Assembly (NCBI GenBank): GCA_017163975.1
Contig: JAFFSR010000309.1
Coordinates: 1,831,001-1,895,000, forward strand
Reading direction: 5' to 3'
From: Anastatus disparis
Lineage: Eukaryota > Arthropoda > Insecta > Hymenoptera > Eupelmidae
Length of the DNA stretch: 64,000 nt
Shown one piece after another: positions 1 to 9,797 of this stretch. The position numbers were made by a program, and so were the translations under genes. Under the pieces are notes generated by a model. It made no database searches. It was given only the letters and a program-made list of their open reading frames with translations, and was not told the origin of the DNA. The number at the start of each line of letters is the position of its first letter. Position 1 is the stretch's first letter.

Positions 1-3000
1 CCTTTTATATAACAATCGTACTCGACATTTTGACACTATTTTAAATTTAACTGCCGATGCTAAAAGTAAATTTTTTTGCGAATACTGTAACATTAAATAT
101 TCTCGTGTAAATATGCATAAGTGTTCGTCAATTTGCTCTAGCTGCTTTGTATCACCAACTTATGAAACTGAAAACGTTGAATCAATAAAATGCAACGATT
201 GCAATAGAGATTTTTTTGGACAAATTTGTTTTAACAAGCATAAAACAGTCGGTAGTTACAAAAAAAAATAACAAAAAATTATGCGATGTTGTCCAAGCGT
301 GTCCTCGTTGCTGTAAAAGAGTTAATAAAATTAAAGATAAGCATGTATGCAGGGTTAATTGGTGCAGCACATGTCGTCGAAAACATAATGTGAACGATTT
401 ATGTTATATACCGACAATTCCATCTGATAAAGCCAAAAGCGGTCAATCAAGCGATGCATCGAAAACGAAAAGAAATTTATTTACATTCTACGATTTTGAA
501 ACCCGGCAAGACACATCGTATAAGGATAGCTCCAGTATAAAAATACATATACCAAACCTCTGCATAATACATCAGGTATGCGAGGACTGTATGCATGTCG
601 AGAATATAGGTACTTTTTGCTCTACATGCGGTGTACGCGAGTTTGTTTTTTAGGATGATCCGGTCAAGCGTTTACTCGAAATTGCTATTCGTAAAAAAAC
701 GGGTTTTAAGCAAATAATATGTATTGCGCATAATTCTGGAGGCTTCGACGGTCAATTTATTTTAGAAGAAATCGTGGAAAATGCATCTTACGTGCCAAGC
801 GTAATTTTAAACGTGCAAAGTATTATCATGCTTTAATGTGGCAAGACTAAGTTTATCGATAGTTTAAACTACTTCCGCATGAGCTTAAGCGCGCTTCCAA
901 AGGCTTTTGGCTTACCACCGATATCGATACTTTAAATACCACCTTATCGATAGTTTAAACTACTTCCGCATGAGCTTAAGCGCGCTTCCAAAGGCTTTTG
1001 GCTTACCACCATCTAGTAAAAAAGGTTATTTTCCACACCTATTTAATACACAGGAAAATCAAAATTACAGAGGACCTTTACCAGATGTTAAATTTTACGG
1101 TAAAGACACAATGCCTCTTTCCGAGAGAGTTAAATTCTTTACGTGCTATAACGAGAATGTAGGTAACTATGAATTTGATTTTAAACGTGAAATCGTAGAA
1201 TATTGTCGTATGGATGTAGAAATTTTAAGGCGATCGTGTATAGCCTTCAGAAAGATATTTCTAGAATACGGGAAAACATGCCCTTTTACGGAAGCTGTAA
1301 CTATAGCATCCGCGTGTTCAACGGTATATAGAAAAAATTATTTACAAAGAAAATACTATCGGTGTTATACCATCCGCTGGTTATCGACAAGGTGACAAGC
1401 ACTCGCAAAAATCCCTAGAATGGTTAGTGCAGTGTGAACGCAAACTCAGTAGAGAAATAGCTTACGCTGGTAGAGTACGTGAAGTCATGCTACCAGAGAG
1501 ATTTCGCGTTGAGGGTTTCTTAGCAGCAGATCAAAATTTATCAAATCAAAAGGGTATTGTATTCGAGTATCAGGATTGCTTCATCCACGGTTGTCCCAAA
1601 TGTTTTCCAAATAATCGTGAGCAGCGATTGTCTTACGGTCACACATTTAACGAGGTTTTTGAAAACACAGTAAGGAAAATAGAAAATATAAAATCATTCG
1701 GCTACGAAGTTCGCGAGATATGGGAATGTGAATTCGATCGTATCAAAAGCGAGAACCCTGATATTAAAAATTACGTTAGTAATCACCCCATAATGCTACG
1801 TATAATTTTGGATCTACGGGACGCATTTGTTGGCGGTAGAACGGAAAATTTTGTCACTCAGTGCAGAGTTGGTAAGGGAGAAAAAATTAAATATACGGAT
1901 CTCTGCTCTCTCTACCCTTAAGTGTGTAAGCGCGGGCGATTTCCTCTTGGGCATCCGCGTATTTCACTCGGAGAAGAGTGTAAAAAACTGACATCAGGTA
2001 ACAATAACGATTTATCAGGCGTCGAAGGTTCAATTAAATGTAAGGTGCTACTACCTCGTAATTTGTATATACCGCTGCTACCTATTAAAATGCACAATCG
2101 ACTACTTTTTGCTCTATGTCGCTCTTGCTGTGAAGAAATGCGTCAAGGAGATTGTAGTCATGAAAATGTAAAAGATCGTGAATTCACAGGTACATGGGTT
2201 GTCGATGAAATGCGTAAAGCCGTTGAACTAGGGTATCGTATAACTGAAATATATATCATTTGGCAATACGAAATGACGCAGTTCGACCAAGCGACTGCAA
2301 GTAGTGGACTCTTTGCTGAATACGTAAACACCTTTCTAAAGATCAAACAGGAAGCTAGTGGTTGGCCTTCTTGGTGTATCGATGACGCTAGTAAAGATCA
2401 ATATATCAAACAGTATGAAATAGATGAAGGTATTCGTATGGATAAGGAGAATATTGAGAAAAATGCAGGGTTAAGAGCAAAACTCTGTCTTAATTCCTTC
2501 TGGGGTAAATTTGGACAGCATAGTAATTTAAAGCAAACGGATATTATAAAGTCACGAAAAGCACTCTTGAAACTTCTTACAGCAGCCGATAAAGAAGTGA
2601 TAGATACGATATACTTGCTGTAAATAATGAAATTTTGTATGCCAACTGGCAATACAAAGAGGAAGCATCGCCTACTGCAGCATATACAAATGTCGTTATT
2701 GCGGCTTATACGATGGCTCAAGCTAGATTGAACCTTTATGAGGATCTAGAAAAATTAGGGAGACGCGTTTTATATTGCGATACCGGCTCGTGTATATTTA
2801 CATCCAAAGATAATGAAATCGGGGAATATAATCCGGTCGAGCGTACAAAGCTCGGTGACATAACCGACGAGTTGACAGCCCATGGAGAGGGTGGGTATAT
2901 ACAACATTTTATTTCAGGGGTCCGAAATTTTACGCTTATCGCGCTGTAAATCTTGATGGCGAAATATTTGAATGTTGTAAGGTTAAGGGTATAACTTTAA

Positions 3001-3290
3001 ATTTCCCTAATGGGTTGAAAATAAATTCTGAAAGCATCAATGAATTGATTATTGATGCATTTCGCAGTACATCAAATCCCGATGATGATTATGAAAATGA
3101 AATAGATGACGAGGTCGAGTGAGAAAATCAACCATGTAAAAAAATTAAATTAAATTTTAAAAGTATACGGCGTACAAATATGCATGAGGTTGTTACACGT
3201 CCAGAATCTAAAACTTGTTGGGTGGTTCTGAAAAAAAGACGTTATATTAATCCTAGACTTTCTCTACCAGTTGGTTATAAGAAAACTTGA
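1..3290 (+). pseudogene. Protein-primed family-B DNA polymerase (pPolB) remnant of the Maverick
   Basis: This would replicate the element DNA by protein priming. The N-terminal part contains cysteine-rich zinc-finger-like segments (about 85-390). Exonuclease motifs follow in order: FYDFET (near 490), AHNSGGFDGQF (near 730) and YCRMDVE (near 1200). Polymerase motif A is YTDLCSLYP just before 1920, motif B is NSFWGKFG (near 2495) and motif C is YCDTGS (near 2780). The second motif C aspartate, normally DTD, reads glycine, so catalysis is lost. The frame breaks at an A-run near 260, a duplication at 853-1010, an in-frame TAA right after motif A, and more stops and shifts to 3123. The last frame ends with TGA at 3288, followed by two AATAAA signals near 3337 and 3352. 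Identification is firm; the 5' end lies outside the window. Confidence 0.88.
853..1010 (+). repeat. 67-bp direct duplication inside the polymerase pseudogene
   Basis: The segment at 853-919 recurs identically at 944-1010, separated by 24 bp. It encodes the end of the exonuclease II region (SLNYFRMSLSALPKAFGLPP) twice. It is a secondary lesion in the dead polymerase gene, most simply a replication-slippage duplication. Confidence 0.9.
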
Positions 3291-3694
3291 GCAATATTTT
3301 ATGTAATAATAAAAAATATGTATATATTTTATTGTGAATAAAAACATTAAATAAAATTTTATTTTTTATCCAACCTTTACCCTTATTCAAAAAATTTTCA
3401 ACTATAAATTATAATGTTAAAATAATAATAATAATATTATCGAGAGACATGCGAAAATAGCTGATTATCACGCGTGTCTCCACCGCGTGAAGCGGCTGAT
3501 TTTTAAACACACACGAAATTAGCTGATGAAATGCGTGTGTTTCGCGCCCGCGCGAGTTAATTAGCTGAGTAAGAGGCGTGAAAAAATAGCTAATTATCAC
3601 GCCTCCCGCCGCCGCCGCCGTCTCCCAACCTTGTTTACTAGTTAAACACAGCCATCATCATTGTCAAAATGGTAGTAAGTAAAGAGATAACGAG
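3291..3694 (+). other. Intergenic region between Maverick pol and ATPase
   Basis: There is no open frame of note. The first 130 bases are AT-rich and hold the polyadenylation-like signals of pol. An (AAT)n run leads into a set of GC-richer inverted repeats (see the separate hairpin entry), then a (CCG)5 tract at about 3606-3620 and a short stretch before the ATPase start codon. Confidence 0.7.
3444..3605 (+). promoter_or_regulatory. Three iterated hairpins with a shared AGCTGA/AGCTAA loop
   Basis: Three inverted repeats sit in a row. Stems are GAGACATGCG with CGCGTGTCTC (3444-3453/3471-3480, one G-T pair), AAACACAC with GTGTGTTT (3505-3512/3535-3542) and GAGGCGTGA with TCACGCCTC (3573-3581/3597-3605). 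Stem sequences differ but each loop contains TAGCTGAT, TAGCTGAT or TAGCTAAT. Related AGCTGA-like words occur between them at 3494 and 3562. Changed stems with a constant loop suggest selection on structure. The function (terminator, regulatory site, or remnant of a foldback element) is unknown. Confidence 0.5.
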
Positions 3695-4355
3695 ATGGAT
3701 ACATGTTTCAGACATCCGTTCACGTGTATCGTAAGCGGTCCTACAAGGTGTGGTAAAACGATATTTGTAAAGCGATTTCTCGCAAACCTCCCTCGTATCT
3801 GCGATGTAACATTTGACAGAATATTATTTTATTCCGCCGAGTGGCAAGAAGCATACAAAAACGATTTGAAAAAACAAAGTCAGCAGGTTATAGAATTTCA
3901 CGAAGGTTTACCACACAACTCGGATTATTCACACGATAATGAAAAGAAAAAATTAATAATTATCGATGATTTGATGCGTGAATCTTCCAACAATACTATT
4001 CTTGATTTATTTACAAAAGGTAGCCATCATTAGAATATTAGTGATATTTTCATCACTCAAAATCTATTTCACAAAGGTAGTGGTCAAAGAGATATTTCAT
4101 TGAACGCGAATTACATTGTAATTTTTAAAAACCCCGAGATTGTGCTCAAATTCAGTATCTTGCGCGACAAGTATACCCCGAAGATCCGAAATTCCTGCAA
4201 GTAGCCTATGCAGACAGTACACGTGTACCACATGGTAATATTTTCTCGGACTTGAAACAGAGTACAAATGATGAATATCGTTTTAGAACGTGTGTATTTC
4301 CCGATGATCGAGTTCAGTATACTTATTTACCGAAATATCATTCAAATCTACGCTA
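3695..4355 (+). pseudogene. Maverick packaging ATPase (FtsK/HerA, A32-like), broken
   Basis: The gene would drive genome packaging into capsids. The first 112 codons are open and carry a Walker A motif GPTRCGKT (residues 15-22) and a Walker B motif KKLIIIDDLM (near residues 86-95), the usual spacing for the Polinton A32-like family. A TAG at 4031-4033 ends the frame. Similarity continues beyond it: the stretch following the stop still reads DIFITQNLFHKGSGQRDISL, the sensor region of these ATPases, and then passes through at least one frameshift to about 4355. The start is the ATG at 3695, inside a short ATG-rich leader. The family usually has 220-250 residues, matching the combined span. Confidence 0.8.
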
Positions 4356-4407
4356 AAGATATAAAACAAGCGTCGACAAGACGAATCGACGCAGTATACG
4401 AGCAGCT

Positions 4408-4874
4408 ATGGCCAAGGTAACATTGAAAAACAAGAAAAAGAAGAAAAAAAAGGAGAATAAAAACAGTCAATCTGGTGGTGCTGGTAATTGCGGCTGTTTA
4501 CCATCTAATTTTAGTAAAAAGTGCGTTGCAATTTTAAACGTCCTCTGTCATTCGGATACTCAACAGCGAGTAGCTTTACTACAATCAGCTGATAAAAATT
4601 TAATAAAGTGTATATGCGAGTGTGTATTAAACGTGTTACACGAGACAGTAAAATTAAAACATTCTCAGAAAGAGCGATTAAAAAGTACAAACATATATTA
4701 CGAAAATTGATAGTAAGAAGAAAAAAAGGTGGGAATGATTCTCAACGTAAAAATACCAACTGGCATCAGAAAAAACGTGTACCTATCCAAAATGGTGGAG
4801 GTTTTTTACCTCTACTTTTAGCCCCAATCATAGGTGCTTTAGTATCAAAAATTTTTGGTGGCAACAACGCTTAA
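4408..4874 (+). pseudogene. Small basic Maverick virion-type protein (core protein X-like), frameshifted
   Basis: Two overlapping open frames make up one gene. The first (4408-4710) begins with a lysine-rich tract and continues with a conserved-looking block LLQSADKNLIKCICECVLNV. The second (4608-4874) supplies the basic middle and a hydrophobic, glycine-rich C-terminus GGGFLPLLLAPIIGALVSKI. This layout (helical block, basic linker, membrane-active tail) is what I recall for a small protein conserved in Mavericks and compared with adenovirus core protein X. The switch of frame between about 4610 and 4710 is a disabling indel. The role is inferred from family resemblance only. Confidence 0.5.
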
Positions 4875-4877
4875 ACT

Positions 4878-5669
4878 ATGGAACGTACGCGTAAAATGGT
4901 CATCATCCCAGAAGATTAGTATGAACGGGGAATACGTTCATCCTCGATAGTGGCTGAAAAAAAACCAATCTACGGGTAAAGAAATAGAACAAACAGTACA
5001 GACAAAAGGAGATAATTTATCACGCTTAGATGCTGAGATACACGATATTCTTTTTTCCAAAAGTATCACCGATGAACGAGAGAAATATCAAAAATATATG
5101 CAGATACTCCAAAAATATCTTTATTTTAAAAATATCGAACGACATGAAAGCTCGGTCGATAGCGAAAATGAAGTCGAAGAAGGTGAAGCTATGCTGACAG
5201 CGCCACTCTCGGAAGATTCGATTCTCGATAACGTATCCAAGAGCTATAAGAGAAGCGCATGGTTACTACTAAATCATTGGAAAAAAGTGCTGTTGGTAAC
5301 CTTTTAAAGTGGGATAACACAGGTCGTGTAACGATAGAAGGTAATGTTATACCGCATTCTAATATTATAGACCTAATCAGTGACGTTATAAGAAGAAAAA
5401 AATCTCTCACTCCACCCGTCGGGAGAGCACAAATGACAAGATTTTTAGCTTTGTCAGAAACGCCGTTTAAACTTGTCGGTAATACAGATGTGTTACAGCA
5501 GTATCAGACATGAGATGCTGAAAAGTCTAATAATAAACGAAAGCAAAAAAATTCAACAGATATTGAAGATTTAGAGAGAGAGCTACACTCTCGATACAAA
5601 TACAGTAAAGCCGAAGGTAGGAATAAGAAAAAAATAATTAAGCAAAAGTGGAAAAGTTTTAGCATATAA
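4878..5669 (+). pseudogene. Conserved Maverick protein of unknown function, broken
   Basis: An ATG at 4878, four bases after the previous gene, starts MERTRKMVIIPED, a recognisable beginning of a protein found next to the integrase in arthropod Mavericks. A TAG follows at once (near 4917). Further open pieces are at 5098-5307, with an acidic serine-rich segment, and 5259-5513, with IEGNVIPHSNIIDLISDVI, and a basic C-terminus ends at TAA 5667-5669. At least two stops and two frameshifts are present. The stop lies two bases before the integrase ATG, so the genes are tightly packed. I do not know the function; the charged, helical composition gives no enzymatic motif. Confidence 0.55.
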
Positions 5670-5671
5670 AA

Positions 5672-6769
5672 ATGTCTTTTGAAAAAATATATTACGATAC
5701 TTCACACGAGGCTGGATACGCTGGCGCCCGTAATTTAATTCGTAAAAGTACTCGGAGAAATAAAAAAGAAAAAGAGCGTATTTATGAGTCGTTAAGTAAC
5801 CAGGATGCTTATATGCTACACAAGCCTATTCATCGAACATTTCCAAGATTAAGATACAACGTAACAAATATCGATAATTGCTGGGAGATAGACTTGTGTG
5901 ATATGCAATCTTTCAAAGAATATAACGATTGCTACTGCTACCAACTCGTCGTCATAATTGTTCTCAGCAAATATGCTTGGGTAGAGGCGCTCCGAGATAA
6001 AAGCGGACGTAGCGTCACCATAGCTTTCGAGAAGATTCTCAAAAGAGCAAATGGACGGATTCCTGTAACTATACAATCAGACGAAGGTAAAGAGTTTATA
6101 AATTCTTCTTTTCAAGAGTACTTAAAAAAGCGAGCTATAAATTTCCGCACAGCGCGCAATCCAGACATCAAAGCAGCAATTGTAGAGCGTTTAAATCGCA
6201 CGCTTAAGGAACGAATGTTTAGATATTTTACACACAAAAATACTCACAGGTACATCGATGTAATACAAAATATCGTCAATGCGTATAATCACACTTTACA
6301 TACGGAAAATAAAATGGTGCCCGCAGATGTAACTATTTATAACGCATTTACAGCGACAAAAAATTTAGAAAATAGAGCTCTTAGTCAGCGGAAACCATCA
6401 CGCGCACTTATATACACGCATGGCTCTTATGTGCGCATCAGTCGTTCGAAAGGCACGTTCGAGAAAGGATATGAAAAAAATTACAGCGAAGAAATTTTCA
6501 AAATTTCACGAATATCAAGACGACAACAGCTATACACATACGAATTGATGGATTTTAATGGTGAAAAGATTGATGGCTTTTTTTACCCAGAGGAGCCAGT
6601 CAAAGTTGGAGAAAAGCACTTAGCAGGAACAGAAAAGTTTAAAATTAAACGTATAATACGTAGTAAAGAACGGGGATCAAACGAAAAAGTTCTAGTAAAG
6701 TGGTACGGATACCCAGAAAAATTCAATTCTTGGATTATAGTGAGTGAATTGACTTCAATTAAAAATTAA
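5672..6769 (+). CDS. Maverick integrase with C-terminal chromodomain (intact ORF)
   Basis: This is the only undamaged Maverick gene. It encodes 365 residues of a retroviral-type DDE integrase that would join element ends to target DNA in the nucleus. The N-terminus (KIYYDTSHEAGYAG) is typical of the family. The catalytic core has D74 in WEID, D137 in QSDEGKEF and E172 in VERLNRTLK, with 34 residues between the last two. A C-terminal chromodomain covers about residues 322-360, with the aromatic signature VLVKWYGYPEKFNSW, and could read histone methylation at the target. The ATG lies two bases after the upstream stop and two bases separate its TAA from the next gene. Persistence of a complete frame amid ruined neighbours may be chance or recent selection. 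Confidence 0.9.
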   Translation: MSFEKIYYDTSHEAGYAGARNLIRKSTRRNKKEKERIYESLSNQDAYMLHKPIHRTFPRLRYNVTNIDNCWEIDLCDMQSFKEYNDCYCYQLVVIIVLSKYAWVEALRDKSGRSVTIAFEKILKRANGRIPVTIQSDEGKEFINSSFQEYLKKRAINFRTARNPDIKAAIVERLNRTLKERMFRYFTHKNTHRYIDVIQNIVNAYNHTLHTENKMVPADVTIYNAFTATKNLENRALSQRKPSRALIYTHGSYVRISRSKGTFEKGYEKNYSEEIFKISRISRRQQLYTYELMDFNGEKIDGFFYPEEPVKVGEKHLAGTEKFKIKRIIRSKERGSNEKVLVKWYGYPEKFNSWIIVSELTSIKN

Positions 6770-6771
6770 AA

Positions 6772-7443
6772 ATGGACGAAGATGACTTTTATCTGGTATT
6801 ACCAAGTAACAGCAGTATGTAATATTTTCCGGATGATACTACAACCTGTTATACCACACATTTATCACATGAAATTCGTGTACAAGGTAACTGGAGCGTC
6901 GGTATGACAGAAATTCATATTCCCTGCACTATTTTACACATTCGAGAGTCTGAAGCAAGTTTTTTACTTTATTCATCGGATGAAGAAGAAGTAGTATCAC
7001 AAAACCTTATTAATTCAGATAATGCGCGTGCTATAGAATTTGTGTTCCCATATGGTGTGTATGAGAATATTGCAGACCTATTATCACGTGCCATCAATCA
7101 AGCAAATGAATTAAATAAGCACATAGTAATTGAACCAGCAAAAAGAAGAAGAGGATTTTACGCAATACGTATGTAATTGCAAGGGAACACATTACCTTTA
7201 TTTTAATGAAAAAATCAGACGTATTTTTGGTTTTGAAAAAGAAATTTATCGAAAAACAGGCGTCATCTCTCTAAAAACGATGAAAATCAAAGATGCTAAG
7301 AAACAGCACTCAATTATTGGAGATAGACCTGCGTCTTTAGCAAGAGCGATACCTGATCAACTCTTTATTTACACAGATATATGCTTGCCTTATACTGTCG
7401 GAGATACTCAAACAGCTCTTTTGAGAGAAGAAAGCTGGTATTA
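6772..7443 (+). pseudogene. Maverick minor capsid (penton-type) protein, broken and truncated
   Basis: The ATG follows the integrase stop by two bases and opens MDEDDFYLVLPSNSSM, the usual start of the Maverick minor capsid protein, but a TAA interrupts at about 6820. The frame resumes (FPDDTTTCYTTHLSHEIRVQ; MTEIHIPCTILHI) to 7176, shifts, and continues as a second piece with DRPASLARAIPDQLFIYTDI to 7443. The protein would form capsid vertices with the major capsid protein. The family continues well past the position where reading ends here, so the C-terminal third is missing, apparently by deletion before the next gene. Assignment rests on several remembered conserved blocks. Confidence 0.7.
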
Positions 7444-7524
7444 GGAAGAGGTAAAGGACTGTTGGTAGGAAAAAGAAACAGGCTTTACGGAGTGTAATAG
7501 ATATTTTTGGACCAAGATAATAAC

Positions 7525-8838
7525 ATGGCCTTCTTATACGTAAACTCGTGTGGATGCATGAAATCCGAATCAGATCTGTTCACTCTTCTACCGACGCAGA
7601 CATCTTTAGAGTCCTCTCAGTTTTTTCATTATAAACCAGTCTCATCTCTTACCGACGATGGGCCTATTGAATTTATTGTACCGGGTGGTGAGGATTATCT
7701 TGATCCAGCACACGCCATACTAAGTGTTCGCGTACAAATTTTACCAAATATCGCTGCTGAGAATAATAAAGTAGATCCGGTAAATAATTTTCTTCATTCA
7801 CTTTTAAACCAAATCGATGTATTTTTTAATCAAAATCTCATTTCTCCACCAAATAATGCATATCCATACAGAGCTTATATTAAAATCTTGTTAAATTACT
7901 CAACTGGTTCAATGAACTCGCACTTGACTACATCGCTATGGTACCTGGATACTCCTGGAAAAATGAAAGGCTTACCCAAGTTAAATCGAAATGCCCCAGA
8001 AGCTAACTTGGGACTTTTAAACCGTCAATACTATACGGGTAATGCGGGTACTGTTAATTTAATCGTTCATTTACATTGCGATATTTTTAATCAGAATAAA
8101 TTTTTATTAAACGGTGTGGAAGTACGCGTACGTCTTGTACGAAGCAAAGACGCTTTCTGCCTAATGACACTTTTACCATCAGTATTAAAGAAGCATCATT
8201 GATTATTCGTCGTGAAAAATTAGTCCTGGGATATTATTAGCTCATGCTAATGCTTTATCAAAGGCAACTGCAAAATATCCTATTACACGTGTTGAAGTTA
8301 AATCATTTACTATGCATAGAGGCATTCTCGGATATACACTCGACAACGTTAGTTTAGGTCAGCTCCCCAAAAAAGAATTATCATTGGCTTTGTTGACAAC
8401 AGATCGTTTAATGTTAACCGAAGATTTAATGCATTCAACTTTCAACATTTCTTTATTAATTATCTCTCTCTCTACATTGATGGTATACAAATACCGAATA
8501 AACCTCTACAGCCTAAATTTACAGGTAATAACCCTCAATATGTAGAGGCTTATCATACATTATTTTCCGGTACTGGGATACATTTCCTTAACGAGTCTCT
8601 TGCTCTTACTTGAATAGATTATTCTAGAGGTTATTGTCTGTTTGTATTGGATCTAACACCCGATCTCTCTGCGAATTCAGCCCAGCACTGGAACCTCGTT
8701 AAGCGTGGTAGTGTACGGATAGAAGTGAAATTTGATCACGCCTTGGCGCAAACAGTAAATTGTATTATTTACGCTGAATACGATAATGTTCTTGAAATAG
8801 ACTCTAGCCGTCAAATCAGAAAAGATTTAAGCGCTTGA
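7525..8838 (+). pseudogene. Maverick major capsid protein (double jelly-roll), frameshifted
   Basis: The likely start is the ATG at 7525 (MAFLYVNSCGCMKSESDLF), although the frame is open from a TTG upstream. It runs to 8202 and includes the conserved blocks ESSQFFHYKPVSSLTDDGPI, NNFLHSLLNQIDVFFNQNLI and EVRVRLVRSKDAFCLM. Reading then shifts through pieces at 8205-8640 and resumes at 8647-8838 with LDLTPDLSANSAQHWNLVK and a C-terminus IYAEYDNVLEIDSSRQI. Family members are about 430-450 residues, matching the span. The protein would build the icosahedral shell. At least three frame changes make it a pseudogene. This is among the most recognisable genes of the element. Confidence 0.85.
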
Positions 8839-8849
8839 ACTATTTTGTG

Positions 8850-9605
8850 ATGGCGCTGGTGGTAGATGGTACAGTTATAAAACCACATTGCGCGCTCCCA
8901 TCAGACATCAGTCTTCTAAGAGAGCTTGCTTTGTAAACATTGTCAATATAGTTATTTTTAAAATTCAAGACCATGGATTTTGTCATAGATATTCAAGGTC
9001 TAAAAGATCGAAATAATAATTTTTTCCCAAAGGAGGTAGCTGTACTTAGTTTAAAAACAAGAATATTTAATCATTAGATAGTTGAATCACCGCATGATTT
9101 TTCTGATTTACCCAGTGGTATAAAACGTTCTAATAAGTTTGTTATCAACCATCATCATAAAATTAATTGGATTGAAGGTAATATCAGTATAGCACAATCA
9201 CAACATCATTTATATAATATTGCCAAGATTGCAACCAGGATTTACACTAGAGGATATGAAAAAGCTAAATATCTTGAGTCAAATATGTCACGAGAAATAA
9301 TTAATTTTGAAGATTTATATTCACTTACATTTCATGAACTTTTTCAAAAATATCAAAAAACGTAAGTCATTGTGTCAAGGAAAAGAATAAAAGCAGTATC
9401 TGTGCGCTTAATCAGGTATACCTATTGTGAAAGTGGTTGCATGCGATACTCCTGGATTGTATGAGACCCGGTTGTAAGGATGAACCTTTGAAATCAAGTG
9501 GTGCGCTTTTGGAGCGAATAAGATCACGCAAATTGTCAAGACTTTATCGTAGAGAGGGTAAAGATGAGGTTGATTGCTGCGACACACCGTCATCTTCAAC
9601 CAAGG
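8850..9605 (+). pseudogene. Maverick-associated protein of unknown function, broken
   Basis: Downstream of the major capsid gene a short frame begins at the ATG at 8850 and stops within 30 codons. A second start at 8973 opens MDFVIDIQGLKDRNNNFFPK and continues, with an in-frame TAG near 9076, through IYTRGYEKAKYLE and LYSLTFHELFQKYQKT to 9364. A further piece to about 9600 contains SICALNQ and a basic tail. I recall proteins with this start (DFVxDIQG) and internal arrangement in arthropod genomes close to Mavericks, but cannot name a function. The aspartate-containing start would fit a nuclease-like fold only as speculation. Stops and shifts show it is dead. Confidence 0.45.
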
Positions 9606-9797
9606 CTACGGTATAATATACATGGATATCTTATTATTCTCATTTCTTTATTTCAACCATATTTATTAATTTTCATTTTTTTATATATTTTCTATTTTCT
9701 TCTGTAAAATAAGCAGTGATCATATGCCGTTCTTTCTTTTTCCTCGTCCGAAAGCCGCGGAAAAAGAAAAGTTTTTGTTGCATTCCATATTGAAAAA
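9606..9797. other. Junction between Maverick remnant and gypsy-1
   Basis: AT-rich sequence without an open frame. It should contain the right end of the Maverick and the 3' LTR of the neighbouring gypsy element, but neither a terminal inverted repeat nor any match to the LTR at 20841-21125 can be seen. A purine-rich run on the - strand (about 9733-9748) could be a polypurine-tract remnant. The breakpoint is not resolvable by eye. Confidence 0.5.

Larger units (their letters stand above)
1..9605 (+). mobile_element. Decayed Maverick/Polinton (adintovirus-like) element, left end outside window
   Basis: A block of same-strand genes has the full Maverick set: family-B DNA polymerase, FtsK/A32-type packaging ATPase, small glycine/basic virion-type protein, conserved hypothetical, retroviral-type integrase with chromodomain, minor capsid and double-jelly-roll major capsid. 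Mavericks/Polintons are large self-synthesising DNA transposons related to adintoviruses. Every gene except the integrase contains frameshifts or in-frame stops, so this is an old, immobile copy. The window starts inside the polymerase gene, so the left terminal inverted repeat is absent. On the right, coding similarity fades near 9.6 kb and no terminal repeat can be recognised before the neighbouring gypsy element begins. Confidence 0.9.

Noticed and set aside
9725..9780. Possible gypsy-1 3' LTR or polypurine tract at the left end
   Set aside because: Only a short purine run is present and nothing matches the right LTR.
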